This document shows positions 17,148 to 26,474 of a DNA stretch of 64,000 nt, in pieces. The notes below the pieces were generated by a model, which saw nothing but the letters and a program-made list of their open reading frames with translations, made no database searches and was not told where the DNA came from. This DNA comes from Mesorhizobium sp. Pch-S (GTDB lineage Bacteria > Pseudomonadota > Alphaproteobacteria > Rhizobiales > Rhizobiaceae). Position 1 is the stretch's first letter; every line of letters starts with the position of its first letter. Made by a program: the position numbers and the translations under genes. The stretch spans positions 4,363,501 through 4,427,500 of the forward strand of contig NZ_CP029562.1 in NCBI RefSeq assembly GCF_004136315.1, given 5' to 3'.

Positions 17148-17603
17148 TTGGCATCGAGACAGAGAGCCATCCCGCGCGACGAGCCCCTGCCGGATGCCGA
17201 TGTGCATTCGGAGGGGTTCCGTCAGACTCGCGAAGCGCTCCGCAGCGCGCTGGTGGAGGATTATGTCGAACTGATCGCCGACCTGATCGAGGACGGTAAC
17301 GAGGCGCGTCAGGTCGACATAGCGGCCAGGCTCGGCGTGGCCCAGCCAACCGTCGCCAAGATGCTGACCAGGCTGTGCGCCGAGGGCCTCGTGTCGCGCA
17401 AACCCTACCGCGGCGTGTTCCTGACCGAAGCAGGGCGCAAGATGGCCGAGGAAAGCCGCATCCGTCACCAGACCGTGGAGGCCTTCCTGCGCGCACTCGG
17501 CGTCAGCGCAGAGACCGCGCGCATCGATGCGGAAGGCATCGAGCACCATGTCAGCGCCGAGACGCTGGAAGCGTTCCGGCGCGCCATGGCGAAAGGGCTT
17601 TAG
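17148..17603 (+). CDS. mntR: Manganese-responsive DtxR-family regulator
   Basis: 151 residues starting with TTG at 17148, chosen because GAGGAG sits 8-10 bases upstream and no ATG/GTG gives the family N terminus. Winged helix at about residues 35-95 ([17 protein letters not shown], then [22 protein letters not shown]). The dimerisation and metal region contains E and H ligands in [17 protein letters not shown] and [15 protein letters not shown]. The layout matches E. coli-type MntR, with no SH3 domain. Divergent from mntH, which it should repress when Mn2+ is plentiful. Confidence 0.9.
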   Translation: MASRQRAIPRDEPLPDADVHSEGFRQTREALRSALVEDYVELIADLIEDGNEARQVDIAARLGVAQPTVAKMLTRLCAEGLVSRKPYRGVFLTEAGRKMAEESRIRHQTVEAFLRALGVSAETARIDAEGIEHHVSAETLEAFRRAMAKGL

Positions 17604-17789
17604 TTTCTTCAATGGCTGCAGCCGTCGTTGGACGGTCGTTGGGAAGGTGTTCGACGGTCAGGGTGACCGTCCTTGCAGCTCCGCGCGCATGCTCGCAGAA
17701 CGAAAAATCCTGTGACTTGCCGCAACCGTTGCGATAACACTGACTGGGTTCGGCCAGGCGGCCGAAGTGAATTTATGCGAGGAGTTGCC

Positions 17790-18722
17790 ATGCTCTGGAG
17801 AGGTCGCCGGCAGAGTGACAACATCGAGGACAACCGGACCGATGGTGGCGGTTTGCCGGGCGGTCTGGGTGGCGGTCCCGGCCAGTTCCGCATCCCGATC
17901 GGTGGCCGCGCCGGCGGTGGTGGGCTGTCGACCATCATCATCCTTGTGGTGCTTTATTTCGGGCTGAAGTTCCTCGGCATCGATCCGATGCAGGTCCTGG
18001 GTGGCGGTGGCGGCGGGTTGCTGCCCGGCGACAACACACAGATCAGCCAGTCCGACCAGCCGGGGCAGAGCAGCGCGCAGGCCAACGACGAGATGAAGCA
18101 GTTCGTCGCGACCATCCTTGCCGAAACGGAGGACGTCTGGACCGGTATCTTCCAGGCCAATGGCCTGACCTATGAGCAGCCCAAGCTGGTGCTGTTCTCC
18201 GGCCAGATCCGCTCGGCCTGCGGTTTTGCCAGTTCCGCGTCGGGGCCGTTCTACTGCCCGGGCGATCACAAAGTTTATCTGGATACGGCCTTCTTCGACC
18301 AGCTGTCGCGGCAATTTGGCGCTTCCGGTGACTTCGCCGAGGCCTATGTGATCGCGCATGAGGTGGGTCACCACGTGCAGAACCTCACCGGCGTGCTGCC
18401 CAAATTCAATCAGATGCGGCAACGCATGAGCGAAGCCGACGCCAACCAGATGTCGATGCGGGTCGAGCTGCAGGCCGACTGCTTCGCCGGCGTCTGGGGC
18501 CGCTTCACCGCACAGAAGGGCATTCTGGAGCAGGGCGACCTGGAAGAAGCGCTGAACGCGGCCAAGCAGATTGGCGACGACACACTGCAGAAGAAGATGC
18601 AGGGTTATGTCGTGCCGGAAAGCTTCAATCACGGTACCTCGGCACAGCGCCAGCGCTGGTTCAAGGCCGGCTTCGATTCGGGCAAGCTGTCGTCCTGCGA
18701 CACCTTCAACAACCCGATCTGA
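17790..18722 (+). CDS. Neutral zinc metallopeptidase, YpfJ family
   Basis: 310 residues from MLWRGRRQSDNIEDN; GCGAGGAG precedes this ATG. A Gly-rich N-terminal tail (about 18-48) leads into one membrane helix (LSTIIILVVLYFGLKFLGI). The rest is extracytoplasmic: CGFASSASGPFYCPGDHKVYLD is the family block, YVIAHEVGHHVQNLTGVL (about residues 188-205) holds the HExxH zinc motif, and ELQADCFAGVWG supplies the third ligand region. Usual length for the family. Substrate unknown. Confidence 0.9.
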   Translation: MLWRGRRQSDNIEDNRTDGGGLPGGLGGGPGQFRIPIGGRAGGGGLSTIIILVVLYFGLKFLGIDPMQVLGGGGGGLLPGDNTQISQSDQPGQSSAQANDEMKQFVATILAETEDVWTGIFQANGLTYEQPKLVLFSGQIRSACGFASSASGPFYCPGDHKVYLDTAFFDQLSRQFGASGDFAEAYVIAHEVGHHVQNLTGVLPKFNQMRQRMSEADANQMSMRVELQADCFAGVWGRFTAQKGILEQGDLEEALNAAKQIGDDTLQKKMQGYVVPESFNHGTSAQRQRWFKAGFDSGKLSSCDTFNNPI

Positions 18723-18734
18723 TGGCTGTCTCGC

Positions 18735-19652
18735 ATGGCGATCGAGAAGCGCATCGCGCTTGACGCGCAGCTTTCGCTGTCGCGGCGGGTCTTCGGGGCG
18801 TGGCGGCTGCTCGACACGCCGGAGCGCCCCGACGCACAGGCGGTGGCGCGCCTTGTCGGCATGGCAGTCGATCTCGGTCTCACCAGTTTCGACCATGCCG
18901 ATATCTATGGCGATCATGGCGTCGAGGCGGCCTTCGGTGCTGGCCTCGCCGCCTGGAAAGGCAGGCGCGAGAGCATCCAGCTCATCACCAAATGCGACAT
19001 CATGCTGGTCTCCCGGAATCGTCCGGACAACTGGATCACGCATTACAACACCAGCGCAGCCCATATCGCGGCGTCGGTGGAGCGATCGCTTACCAATCTC
19101 GACACCGACTATCTGGATCTCCTGCTTCTGCACCGGCCGGACCCGCTGATGAATGCCGACGAAACGGCGCGCGGCCTGGAAAACGTGGTGCGCGCCGGTA
19201 AGGTGCGGGCGGTGGGTGTGTCCAATTTCACGCCCTCGCAGATCGACCTGCTTGCCGCGCGGCTGCCGTTTCCGGTCGTCACCAATCAGATCGAGCATTC
19301 CGTTCTGGAGACGTCCGCGCTGTATGACGGCCGGCTCGATCACGCGCAGCGGTTACGCTACGCGCCGATGGTCTGGTCGCCGCTTGGTGGCGGGGCACTG
19401 TTCACCGGCGAGGGTAAGCGTGAGGACCGGGTGCGGGAGGCGCTGGCGAAGGCAGCGAACGCGCATGGCACAGACGACATCTCGGCGGTTGCGATCGCCT
19501 GGTTGTTGCGTCACCCGGCGAGGCTGGTTCCGGTGCTCGGCACCATGAAACCGCAGCGGCTCGCCCAACTGGCGGGGGCGCTCGACATCGAACTCGACCG
19601 CCAGCACTGGTTCGCGATCCTGGAAGCCAGCGAAGGCAGGCCGGTGCCATAG
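18735..19652 (+). CDS. Aldo/keto reductase, YdhF type
   Basis: 305 residues. The tetrad is visible: Asp and Tyr in FDHADIYGDHGVE (about 52-65), Lys in LITKCDI and His in LLLLHRPDPL. The AKR signature KVRAVGVSNFTPSQIDLL follows at about 155-172, and the NADPH-binding segment VPVLGTMKP near 272-280. It probably reduces a small carbonyl with NADPH. It starts 12 bases after the metallopeptidase stop and may share its transcript. The long open frame on the opposite strand across both genes is a shadow. Confidence 0.9.
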   Translation: MAIEKRIALDAQLSLSRRVFGAWRLLDTPERPDAQAVARLVGMAVDLGLTSFDHADIYGDHGVEAAFGAGLAAWKGRRESIQLITKCDIMLVSRNRPDNWITHYNTSAAHIAASVERSLTNLDTDYLDLLLLHRPDPLMNADETARGLENVVRAGKVRAVGVSNFTPSQIDLLAARLPFPVVTNQIEHSVLETSALYDGRLDHAQRLRYAPMVWSPLGGGALFTGEGKREDRVREALAKAANAHGTDDISAVAIAWLLRHPARLVPVLGTMKPQRLAQLAGALDIELDRQHWFAILEASEGRPVP

Positions 19653-19837
19653 TTTGGCGCAATGAAGCGTTGACCAGCCAATCGACCGTCGTTCGCAAAT
19701 TGCTTCACAAAACCAACCCTGTCCTGACGGCTGCTGTCAGGAGAAAGCCCTGACGGCCGTTCTTTCATTGTTCCTATGGCAAGCTTCGCCTATAAGAGCC
19801 GTCCCGCTGCAGACCGGCGGATGAGGGAAGAGCCACC

Positions 19838-21106
19838 ATGTTGGAAGCCAAGACCGCCAGACGGGGCCTGATCCTCGTCTTCACCACGCTTTTGCTCGAC
19901 ATCATCGGCTTCGGCATCATCATGCCAGTGCTGCCGGCTTATCTGCAGGAACTGACCGGCGTCGGCGTCAGTGAGGCTGCCATCGAAGGTGGCTGGCTGT
20001 TCTTCGTCTATGCCGCCATGCAGTTCGTGTTCGCGCCTATCATCGGCGGCCTCAGCGATCGCTTTGGCCGGCGCCCGGTGCTGCTTGCCTCGGTGCTGAC
20101 CTTCTCCATCGACAATCTGATCTGCGCCATCGCGTGGTCCTATCCGATGCTGTTCATCGGGCGCGTGCTCGCCGGCATCTCCGGCGCGAGCTATTCGACC
20201 ACTTCGGCCTTCATTGCCGATATCTCCACCGACGAGAACCGGGCCAAGAATTTCGGCCTGCTCGGCATCGCCTTCGGCGTCGGCTTCGTCATTGGCCCGG
20301 TGCTCGGTGGCCTGCTCGGCACGTTCGGGCCGCGTGTGCCGTTCTATTTCGCCGCCGGGCTTGCGCTGCTCAATTTCATCATCGGTTATTTCCTGCTGCC
20401 TGAAACGCTCGACAAGAAGCATCGCCGCCGCTTCGAGTGGAAGCGGGCCAACCCGGTCGGCACGCTCATGCAGATGCGCAATTATGAGGGCATCGGCTGG
20501 ATCGGCCTGGCGTTCTTCCTGATGACGCTCGGGCATATGGTCTATCCGGCGGTGTGGTCGTTCGTTTCCACCTACCGCTACGGATGGAGCGAGCAGCAGA
20601 TCGGCTTTTCCCTCGGTGCTTTCGGGTTGTGCGGCGCGATCGTCATGGCGACCATCCTGCCGCGTGTCATTCCAGCGCTCGGCGAGTGGAAGACAGCGGC
20701 GATCGGGCTGTCCTTCACGGCCGCTAGTGCACTCGGCTATGCCTTTGCGATGCAGGGCTGGATGATCTACGCCGTCATCGTCGCAGGTTGCCTGGAAGCA
20801 CTTGCTGATCCGCCGCTGCGCAGCCTCGCCGCCGCCAAGGTGCCGCCTTCGGCACAAGGCGAGTTGCAGGGGGCGATGACCTCTATCTTCTCGATCACGT
20901 CGATCATCACGCCATTGCTCTACACGGCGATCTTCTCATGGTTCACCGGGCCGGATGCGCCGATAACGTTCGGTGGTGCGCCTTATCTGCTTGCGGCGTT
21001 CTTCCTGGCCATGTCGGTGCTCGTCTTTGTCACCAAGGTGGCGAAACCGACGCCGAAGGAGGTTGAGCAGATGCATGCGCAGGAAGGCGCGGCTGGTGGT
21101 CATTGA
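19838..21106 (+). CDS. TCR/Tet-type MFS efflux transporter
   Basis: 422 residues, twelve helices. LLDIIGFGIIMPVLPAYLQE (about 19-38) is the TetA-type TM1 motif with the conserved Asp. GGLSDRFGRRPVLLAS (motif A) is at about 69-84, and GIAFGVGFVIGPVLGGLLG (motif C, typical of drug exporters) at about 142-160. It exports an unknown small hydrophobic compound; similarity to TetA does not show tetracycline resistance. No TetR gene is adjacent. A bidirectional terminator follows. Confidence 0.87.
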   Translation: MLEAKTARRGLILVFTTLLLDIIGFGIIMPVLPAYLQELTGVGVSEAAIEGGWLFFVYAAMQFVFAPIIGGLSDRFGRRPVLLASVLTFSIDNLICAIAWSYPMLFIGRVLAGISGASYSTTSAFIADISTDENRAKNFGLLGIAFGVGFVIGPVLGGLLGTFGPRVPFYFAAGLALLNFIIGYFLLPETLDKKHRRRFEWKRANPVGTLMQMRNYEGIGWIGLAFFLMTLGHMVYPAVWSFVSTYRYGWSEQQIGFSLGAFGLCGAIVMATILPRVIPALGEWKTAAIGLSFTAASALGYAFAMQGWMIYAVIVAGCLEALADPPLRSLAAAKVPPSAQGELQGAMTSIFSITSIITPLLYTAIFSWFTGPDAPITFGGAPYLLAAFFLAMSVLVFVTKVAKPTPKEVEQMHAQEGAAGGH

Positions 21107-21110
21107 GACA

Positions 21111-21136
21111 AAAAAGGCGGCCTCGGCCGCCTTTTT
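21111..21136. terminator. Bidirectional rho-independent terminator
   Basis: AAAAAGGCGGCC and GGCCGCCTTTTT (21111-21122, 21125-21136) with a 2-base loop and a T-run on both strands, placed between the convergent MFS and carA stops. Confidence 0.88.
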
Positions 21137-21156
21137 CATTGATCGAATGAGAAGCG

Positions 21157-22359
21157 TCAGGCCCGCTCGGCCAGTGCCGGCTCGCCTTTCCTGGCGCGGA
21201 TCAGGTTGGCGAAGCGGCGGAACAGATAGTGCGAATCCTGCGGGCCGGGCGAGGCTTCGGGATGATGCTGGACGGAGAAGACCGGGCGACCCTTCAGCGT
21301 GATGCCGCAGTTCGAGCCATCGAACAGCGAAATATGGGTCTCCTCGACACCTTCCGGAAGCGACTTGGAGTCGACCGCAAAGCCATGGTTCATCGAGACG
21401 ATCTCGACCTTGCCGGTGGTGTGATCCTTGACCGGGTGGTTGGCGCCGTGGTGGCCCTGGTGCATCTTCTCGGTCTTGCCGCCAAGCGCCAGCGCCAGCA
21501 TCTGATGGCCGAGGCAGATGCCAAACACCGGAATATCCGTCTTGAGCAGGTCCTTGATGACCGGAACGGCATACTCGCCGGTGGCAGCCGGATCGCCAGG
21601 ACCGTTCGACAGGAATATGCCGTCCGGCTTCATCGCCAGGATCTCGCCGGCACCCGTCTTGGCCGGCACCACCGTGACCTTTGCGCCGAGGCCAGCGAGC
21701 AGGCGCAGGATGTTACGCTTCACGCCATAGTCGATTGCCACGACGTGCATGGTGGGTTCCGACTGCTCGCCATAGCCTTCGTTCCAGGCCCAGGGCATCT
21801 CCTTCCAGACTGAAGACTGGCCGGAAGTGACTTCCTTGGCGAGGTCGAGGCCGACGAGGCCGGACCACGCGGCGGCACGGCGCTTCAGATCATCGATGTC
21901 GAATTTGCCGTCGGGAGCATGCGCGATGACGGCATTGGGCATGCCCTTCTCGCGGATCAGCGCTGTGAGCGCGCGCGTGTCGATGCCGGACAGGGCGACG
22001 ATGCCGCGGCGTTTCAGCCACTGGTCGAGATGACCGGCGGCGCGGAAGCTGGACGGGTCGGTGACATCGGCCTTGAAGATGGCCCCCACTGCGCCGGCGC
22101 GCGCGGCGGGGTTCAGGTCCTCGATGTCTTCGTCATTGGTGCCGACGTTGCCGATATGGGGGAAGGTGAAGGTGACGATCTGGCCGGCATAGGACGGATC
22201 GGTGAGGATTTCCTCGTAGCCGGTGAGTGCTGTGTTGAAACAGACTTCGGCGACGGCCGAACCGGTGGCACCGAGGCCGCGCCCTTCGATGACCGTACCA
22301 TCGGCCAGCACCAGCAGGGCAGTCGGCGTTTCAGTGGTCCAGGGGGCAGTCGCGGCCAT
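21157..22359 (-). CDS. carA: Carbamoyl-phosphate synthase, glutaminase (small) subunit
   Basis: 400 residues, full length. It releases ammonia from glutamine for CarB, feeding arginine and pyrimidine synthesis. The N-terminal CarA domain holds CFNTALTGYEEILTDPSYAGQ. The class I amidotransferase domain runs from about residue 205: DGIFLSNGPGDPAA, the nucleophile Cys in PVFGICLGHQMLALALGG, and the His/Glu dyad in FSVQHHPEASPGPQDS. carB is not in the window. Divergent from the yqeY gene, an order common in rhizobia. Confidence 0.96.
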   Translation of the reverse strand: MAATAPWTTETPTALLVLADGTVIEGRGLGATGSAVAEVCFNTALTGYEEILTDPSYAGQIVTFTFPHIGNVGTNDEDIEDLNPAARAGAVGAIFKADVTDPSSFRAAGHLDQWLKRRGIVALSGIDTRALTALIREKGMPNAVIAHAPDGKFDIDDLKRRAAAWSGLVGLDLAKEVTSGQSSVWKEMPWAWNEGYGEQSEPTMHVVAIDYGVKRNILRLLAGLGAKVTVVPAKTGAGEILAMKPDGIFLSNGPGDPAATGEYAVPVIKDLLKTDIPVFGICLGHQMLALALGGKTEKMHQGHHGANHPVKDHTTGKVEIVSMNHGFAVDSKSLPEGVEETHISLFDGSNCGITLKGRPVFSVQHHPEASPGPQDSHYLFRRFANLIRARKGEPALAERA

Positions 22360-22600
22360 GGCGGCTCTCCATCAAGAGGCGAACAAATGGCAACCGTTCC
22401 GGTCACAGACTGCGCGCCAAAAAGCGCCGGGCAGCTTTGCCCGCGCCAATCCATGTAACCAGTTTGGTTGCAAGGCCCTCCCTTAAGTGAAGGGGCGGGC
22501 ATGGTCAATCGTCGCGGGCATGGCGAGGCAGGATTTGTGACGCAAGCTTGTGATTTCGATCGAAATGCCATTTATCAGGTCAAAACCAAGGAGCAGGACG

Positions 22601-23050
22601 ATGCGCGAGAAGGTCACCGAAGAGGTCAAGGCAGCCATGAAGGCGGGCGACAAGCCACGGCTCACCACGCTGCGGCTGATCCAGTCGGCGATCAAGGATC
22701 GCGACATCGCCAACCGCGGCAATGCGAAGGACGCGGCCAGCGACGACGAGATCCTGCAGATCCTGGCCAAGATGGTGAAGCAGCGCGAGGAATCCGCCAA
22801 GGCTTTCGATGATGGCGGCCGGCCGGAACTCGCGGCCAATGAGCGTGCCGAGATCGCGATCATCCGCGATTTCCTGCCCAAGCAGATGGATGCCGCCGAG
22901 ACTGAAGCGGCGATCCGCGCTGTCATTGCCGAGACAGGTGCAGCCGGCGTCAAGGACATGGGCAAGGTCATGGCTGCGTTGCGTGAAAAATTCGCCGGGC
23001 AGATGGATTTCGGCAAGGCCAGCGGCGTGGTGAAAGGGCTGCTCGGTTAG
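22601..23050 (+). CDS. GatB/YqeY domain protein
   Basis: 149 residues from MREKVTEEVKAAMKAGDKPR; AAGGAG lies 8 bases before this ATG. The all-helical YqeY fold is recognised by LRLIQSAIKDRDI, ILAKMVKQREESAKAFDDGGR, NERAEIAIIRDFLPKQM and the C-terminal GKVMAALREKFAGQMDFGKAS. The domain also occurs at the tRNA-binding end of GatB; the stand-alone protein is thought to touch tRNA or aminoacylation but its role is unproven. Confidence 0.92.
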   Translation: MREKVTEEVKAAMKAGDKPRLTTLRLIQSAIKDRDIANRGNAKDAASDDEILQILAKMVKQREESAKAFDDGGRPELAANERAEIAIIRDFLPKQMDAAETEAAIRAVIAETGAAGVKDMGKVMAALREKFAGQMDFGKASGVVKGLLG

Positions 23051-23186
23051 AGGAAGCCGAGCAGGGCAGGAATGCTCGCAGTTTCCTCAGGCCCAACTTT
23101 TTTCGGGAAAATTTTTCGGGCGATGTCGAATCCATGCCGGGCTGTTCGACAAGGGTCGTCAACAACGCACCGCAAGGAGATGACCT

Positions 23187-23561
23187 GTGCGCTATATCTG
23201 CCTGATCTATTATGATGCCAGGAAGCTGTTCGACGGCAGCGCTGAATCCAACGCCGCGCTCGCCGAATGCGCCAACCATGACGAGAAGCTGAAGGAGAGC
23301 GGCCATTTCGTCGCCGGTGAGGCGCTTGAATTGCCCAGCAGTGCCATGACCGTCCAGGTACGCGACGGCAAGATGTCGTCCACAGATGGACCGTTCCTGG
23401 AAACCCGCGAGATGCTCGGCGGCATCGTCGTCATCGACGCCCTCGACCTCAACGAAGCGGCACGGGTGGCAAGCACCCATCCGCTGGCCCGTATCGGCTC
23501 GATCGAAGTGCGGCCTGCGGTGGATTTCTCGACGCCGCCTCCCACGCTGGACGATCTCTGA
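23187..23561 (+). CDS. YciI-like DGPF-domain protein
   Basis: 124 residues, GTG start with AAGGAGA upstream. MRYICLIYYD opens the ferredoxin-like YciI fold, and SSTDGPFLETREMLGGIVVID (about 65-85) carries the DGPF motif that names this family. Its stop TGA is followed at once by the GTG of the sigma-factor gene, so the two are translationally coupled. In ECF42-type clusters DGPF proteins accompany the sigma factor; their biochemical role is not established. Confidence 0.87.
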   Translation: MRYICLIYYDARKLFDGSAESNAALAECANHDEKLKESGHFVAGEALELPSSAMTVQVRDGKMSSTDGPFLETREMLGGIVVIDALDLNEAARVASTHPLARIGSIEVRPAVDFSTPPPTLDDL

Positions 23562-24800
23562 GTGACGAATGCCGAGGCACGCGCAGCCATCGAGGCGGTC
23601 TACCGCAACGAAAAGCGGCGCGTGCTGGCAACGCTGATCCGCCTGCTCGGCGGGTTCGATGCGGCGGAAGAGGCCTTGCATGAGGCCTTTGCCGCTGCCG
23701 CGCAGCGCTGGCCGGTCGATGGCGTGCCGTCCAATCCTTATTCCTGGCTCGTTTCGACCGGCCGCTTCAAGACCGTTGATCGCTGGCGTCGCCAGGCCAG
23801 GCTCGCTGCGGCCGTGCCGGATCTGGTCGCTCTGGCTGATACGACGGTCGAAACCGTGTTGCCGGAGATGATCCACGACGATGAACTGAGGCTGATCTTC
23901 ACCTGCTGCCACCCCGCGCTCGCGCCGGACGCGCGCATCGCGCTGACATTGCGCGAGGTCGCCGGGCTGACCACCGAGGAAATCGCGCGCACCTATCTGG
24001 CGCCGGCACCGACGATCGCTCAACGCATCGTGCGTGCGAAGGCGAAGATCCGCGACGAGGCGATCCCCTATGAAGTGCCCGGCCGTGCGGAATTGCCGGC
24101 CCGCATCGAAAGCGTGCTGAAGGTGATCTATCTCGTTTTCAACGAAGGCTATGCTGCAACGGAGGGGCCGGACCTGACCCGCACCAATCTGGGCGCCGAG
24201 GCGATCCGGTTGGGGCGGCTGGTGGTGGGGCTGCTTGAGGAACCGGAGCCGCTTGGTCTTCTGGCGCTGATGTTGCTGCATGAGTCCCGGCGAACGGCGC
24301 GTATCGATATGGCGGGCGACCTCGTGCTGCTGGAGAATCAGGACCGTTCACTGTGGAAGAAGGAACTGATCGCCGAAGCCTTTGGGCTTGTCGAGCGTGG
24401 CTTCGCCATGCGGCAGATCGGCCCTTATCTGCTGCAGGCGGCGATCGCGTCCGTTCATGCAGGTGCTTCCAGCGTAGAGCGTACCGACTGGGCGCAGATC
24501 GTTGGCCTCTATGACACGCTGCTGCGGGTCGATCCTTCGCCGGTCGCATCGCTCAACCGTGCCGTGGCCCTTAGTATGCGCGACGGGCCGGCGGCAGGAC
24601 TGGCGGCGGTGGAAGCGGTGCTGAGCACAGGCGCTCTCGACGGCTACCATCTGGCACATGCGGCGCGTGCAGACATGCAACGCAGGCTTGGGCAGATCGA
24701 GGCCGCGAGGATTTCCTACATACGCGCGCTGGAACTGGCGCGGCAGCCGGCCGAGCGGCGTTTCCTGGAAGCGCGGCTGGCTGAGATCGACTGCGAGTGA
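23562..24800 (+). CDS. ECF-family RNA polymerase sigma factor with large C-terminal domain (ECF42-like)
   Basis: 412 residues, about twice a normal ECF sigma. Region 2 is about residues 10-75 ([23 protein letters not shown], then [19 protein letters not shown]). Region 4 is about 115-170 ([20 protein letters not shown]). From about 185 there is a helical extension with [25 protein letters not shown] and a TPR-like end, which replaces an anti-sigma factor in this group. It starts with no gap after the DGPF gene. It probably activates the DGPF gene and other stress genes. Confidence 0.9.
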   Translation: MTNAEARAAIEAVYRNEKRRVLATLIRLLGGFDAAEEALHEAFAAAAQRWPVDGVPSNPYSWLVSTGRFKTVDRWRRQARLAAAVPDLVALADTTVETVLPEMIHDDELRLIFTCCHPALAPDARIALTLREVAGLTTEEIARTYLAPAPTIAQRIVRAKAKIRDEAIPYEVPGRAELPARIESVLKVIYLVFNEGYAATEGPDLTRTNLGAEAIRLGRLVVGLLEEPEPLGLLALMLLHESRRTARIDMAGDLVLLENQDRSLWKKELIAEAFGLVERGFAMRQIGPYLLQAAIASVHAGASSVERTDWAQIVGLYDTLLRVDPSPVASLNRAVALSMRDGPAAGLAAVEAVLSTGALDGYHLAHAARADMQRRLGQIEAARISYIRALELARQPAERRFLEARLAEIDCE

Positions 24801-24805
24801 GCCAG

Positions 24806-24893
24806 TGAAATTCCAGGAAAAAATGCACTTCCCGGTTCCGTAAATGTATAAAAACAAGAGCTAGAAGTTTCCGTGAAAACGGAAACGCACTAG
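24806..24893 (+). repeat. Mosaic palindromic repeat, diverged copy
   Basis: AATTCCAGGAAAA at the left, GTTCCGTAAATGTATAAAAACAAG in the middle and TTTCCGTGAAAACGGAAACG at the right follow the order of the family, with more changes than other copies. It lies between the convergent sigma-factor and deacetylase stops and supplies the deacetylase stop codon. Confidence 0.65.
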
Positions 24894-25894
24894 CGGCCGT
24901 ACTGCACGACCCACTCGGGGGGCTCCTTCTCTGCGCTTCCGTTGACCTTGACGTCGTACTGTCTCGCCCAGCGATAACCCCACATCGGACCAAACTTCGT
25001 CGCGACCGTCAGCGGCTGCTGGTAGGCGGGATCGGCCTGTGCCGTTTCCAGCGTCGTGAAGCGATATCCGGCTTCTTCGAACAGGATCAGAATACGGTCG
25101 AGGGTTGCGGCATTCAGGCTGTTAACATGCAAAAGCATGATTGCGGGCGGTTCATAGCCGAGCACCTGGTGGTTGAGGTTGGCGTAGTAGGCGATCTGCT
25201 CCCTTGTGTGCTCGAGGTAAGCAGCCACGATCCGCCCGGCCTTGGCGGTATCCTCCGCGGCAAGCGCCTTTTCATAAGCTCGGTCGAACAGATAGTCGGA
25301 CGTATCGATGGTCGAAGCGGCCAGTGTGTAACCATGTTTTGCCGCAAGCTCCGCGATCGCCTGCTGCTTCTCCGGCGTGTTGCCGACATGGTTGTAGGGA
25401 AAACGCAGAAATCGCGGTTTTGAGACTGTGGCCGCGAACAGGAAAGAGCCGATGCTGCGTTCGCCGTCAATGATCTCCTTCTCGATGGCATTGACGTCGA
25501 GCCCGTTGCTGTCGGCATGGGAGTAGGTGTGGTTTCCGAGGTCCAGCCCGGCGTTTATCCAGTCTTTCAGCATGTCCTTGCCGAGCGGGCCAAGCTGTTC
25601 CACGCGCTTTTCAACGACGAATCCGGTCGCGGGGGTGGCATGGGCTTTCAGCGCAGCAAGAATATCGCGGTTAACCTGCTGAACGGCATCGGAGGTCGGC
25701 GGAACAGGCGCTTCCGGATCGGCAGCATTGACATGCGGCAGGTCGTCGAAGGTGATGGCAACGGTTCGCATGGCGGTCGATTCAGCCGCCTGCAACCCGA
25801 TGGGGCCGCATAGGGAAAACAGCGCGAGGCCCATGAGGACTGCGGCCACCGCGGCAAGCCTGCCCTGGGCAATGGTCTTTCTGATCTGGGTCAT
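24890..25894 (-). CDS. Exported polysaccharide deacetylase (NodB homology)
   Basis: 334 residues with a signal peptide (about 1-37). The carbohydrate esterase 4 motifs are present: VAITFDDLPH (motif 1, catalytic Asp-Asp, about 45-54), LGNHTYSHADSN (motif 2, H-x3-H metal site), RFLRFPYNHVGNT (motif 3) and IMLLHVNSLNAATLD (motif 5 region with His). The family removes N- or O-acetyl groups from sugars using a divalent metal; export points to a cell-wall or surface polysaccharide. Not adjacent to nod genes. Confidence 0.86.
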   Translation of the reverse strand: MTQIRKTIAQGRLAAVAAVLMGLALFSLCGPIGLQAAESTAMRTVAITFDDLPHVNAADPEAPVPPTSDAVQQVNRDILAALKAHATPATGFVVEKRVEQLGPLGKDMLKDWINAGLDLGNHTYSHADSNGLDVNAIEKEIIDGERSIGSFLFAATVSKPRFLRFPYNHVGNTPEKQQAIAELAAKHGYTLAASTIDTSDYLFDRAYEKALAAEDTAKAGRIVAAYLEHTREQIAYYANLNHQVLGYEPPAIMLLHVNSLNAATLDRILILFEEAGYRFTTLETAQADPAYQQPLTVATKFGPMWGYRWARQYDVKVNGSAEKEPPEWVVQYGR

Positions 25895-25983
25895 TTCGCT
25901 TCAGGGTTTTGTGATCATCTTGCGTCTTGTTCGGGCATGTTCATTGCGCCTGCATTGCGCCGACGGACCAAACGGGCTTCATC

Positions 25984-26474
25984 GTGGAAGAGAAAACAGC
26001 ACCAAAACCCGTCGTGGTTCTGCGCGACGCCCATCTCGCCGAACGCTTGTCCCTTGAAGATCTGCAATGGCGGGCTTCACTGGTGCATCCAACCTATCGC
26101 GACGCGTTGCTTGAGGATCGAGGCATCGTGCACCTGCCTTTGGAGCATCTGGCTGACGGCGGTGGCATCGTGGCGGAGATCGACGGCATGGTGGTGGGTT
26201 TCGCTGTCTGCTGCCGGTCGGAGGCGGGGAATCGGAACTCGACGGCCTCTTCGTCGAGCCGGAAATGGCAGGCCAGGGCGTTGGCAGGGCACTGGTCGAG
26301 GAAGCAAAGCGGCGTGCCGAACGGTCAGGTGACGTACTGCTCAAGGTCGTCGCCGCGCTGGAAGCGGAGGGGTTCTATCGCCGCTGCGGTTTCGAGCTGG
26401 TTGGCGAGACGGAAACCTTGCTCGGCAGGGCGTTGATCATGCTGCAGCGGCTAGAGCATTCTGTAGCCAAGTAG
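25984..26474 (+). pseudogene. GNAT acetyltransferase broken by a one-base frameshift
   Basis: The first part reads VEEKTAPKPVVVLRDAHLAE...DGMVVGFAVCCRSEAG, and the second, in another frame, ESELDGLFVEPEMAGQGVGRALVEEAKRRAER...YRRCGFELVGE. Joined, they give one ordinary GNAT protein with the acetyl-CoA loop GQGVGRA and the C-terminal F-Y-x-x-x-G-F motif. Restoring one G in the run at 26226-26229 would repair it. The last residues (LEHSVAK) come from a mosaic repeat. Either a recent pseudogene or a sequence error. An ATG-initiated extension from 25927 is possible. Confidence 0.75.

Noticed and set aside
17790..18722. Starting the peptidase at 17673
   Set aside because: The extra 39 residues have no family similarity and lack a ribosome site; the ATG at 17790 has GCGAGGAG.
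17658..19343. 561-codon frame on the minus strand
   Set aside because: It lies antisense to the YpfJ-type peptidase and the aldo/keto reductase, both with complete motifs; its translation is rich in His/Arg/Gln without any fold pattern.
22968..24281. 437-codon frame on the minus strand
   Set aside because: Antisense to the yqeY, DGPF and sigma-factor genes; no motif or ribosome site.
24890..25894. Calling the deacetylase NodB
   Set aside because: It has the NodB-homology motifs, but also a signal peptide and no nod genes nearby; NodB is cytoplasmic and shorter.
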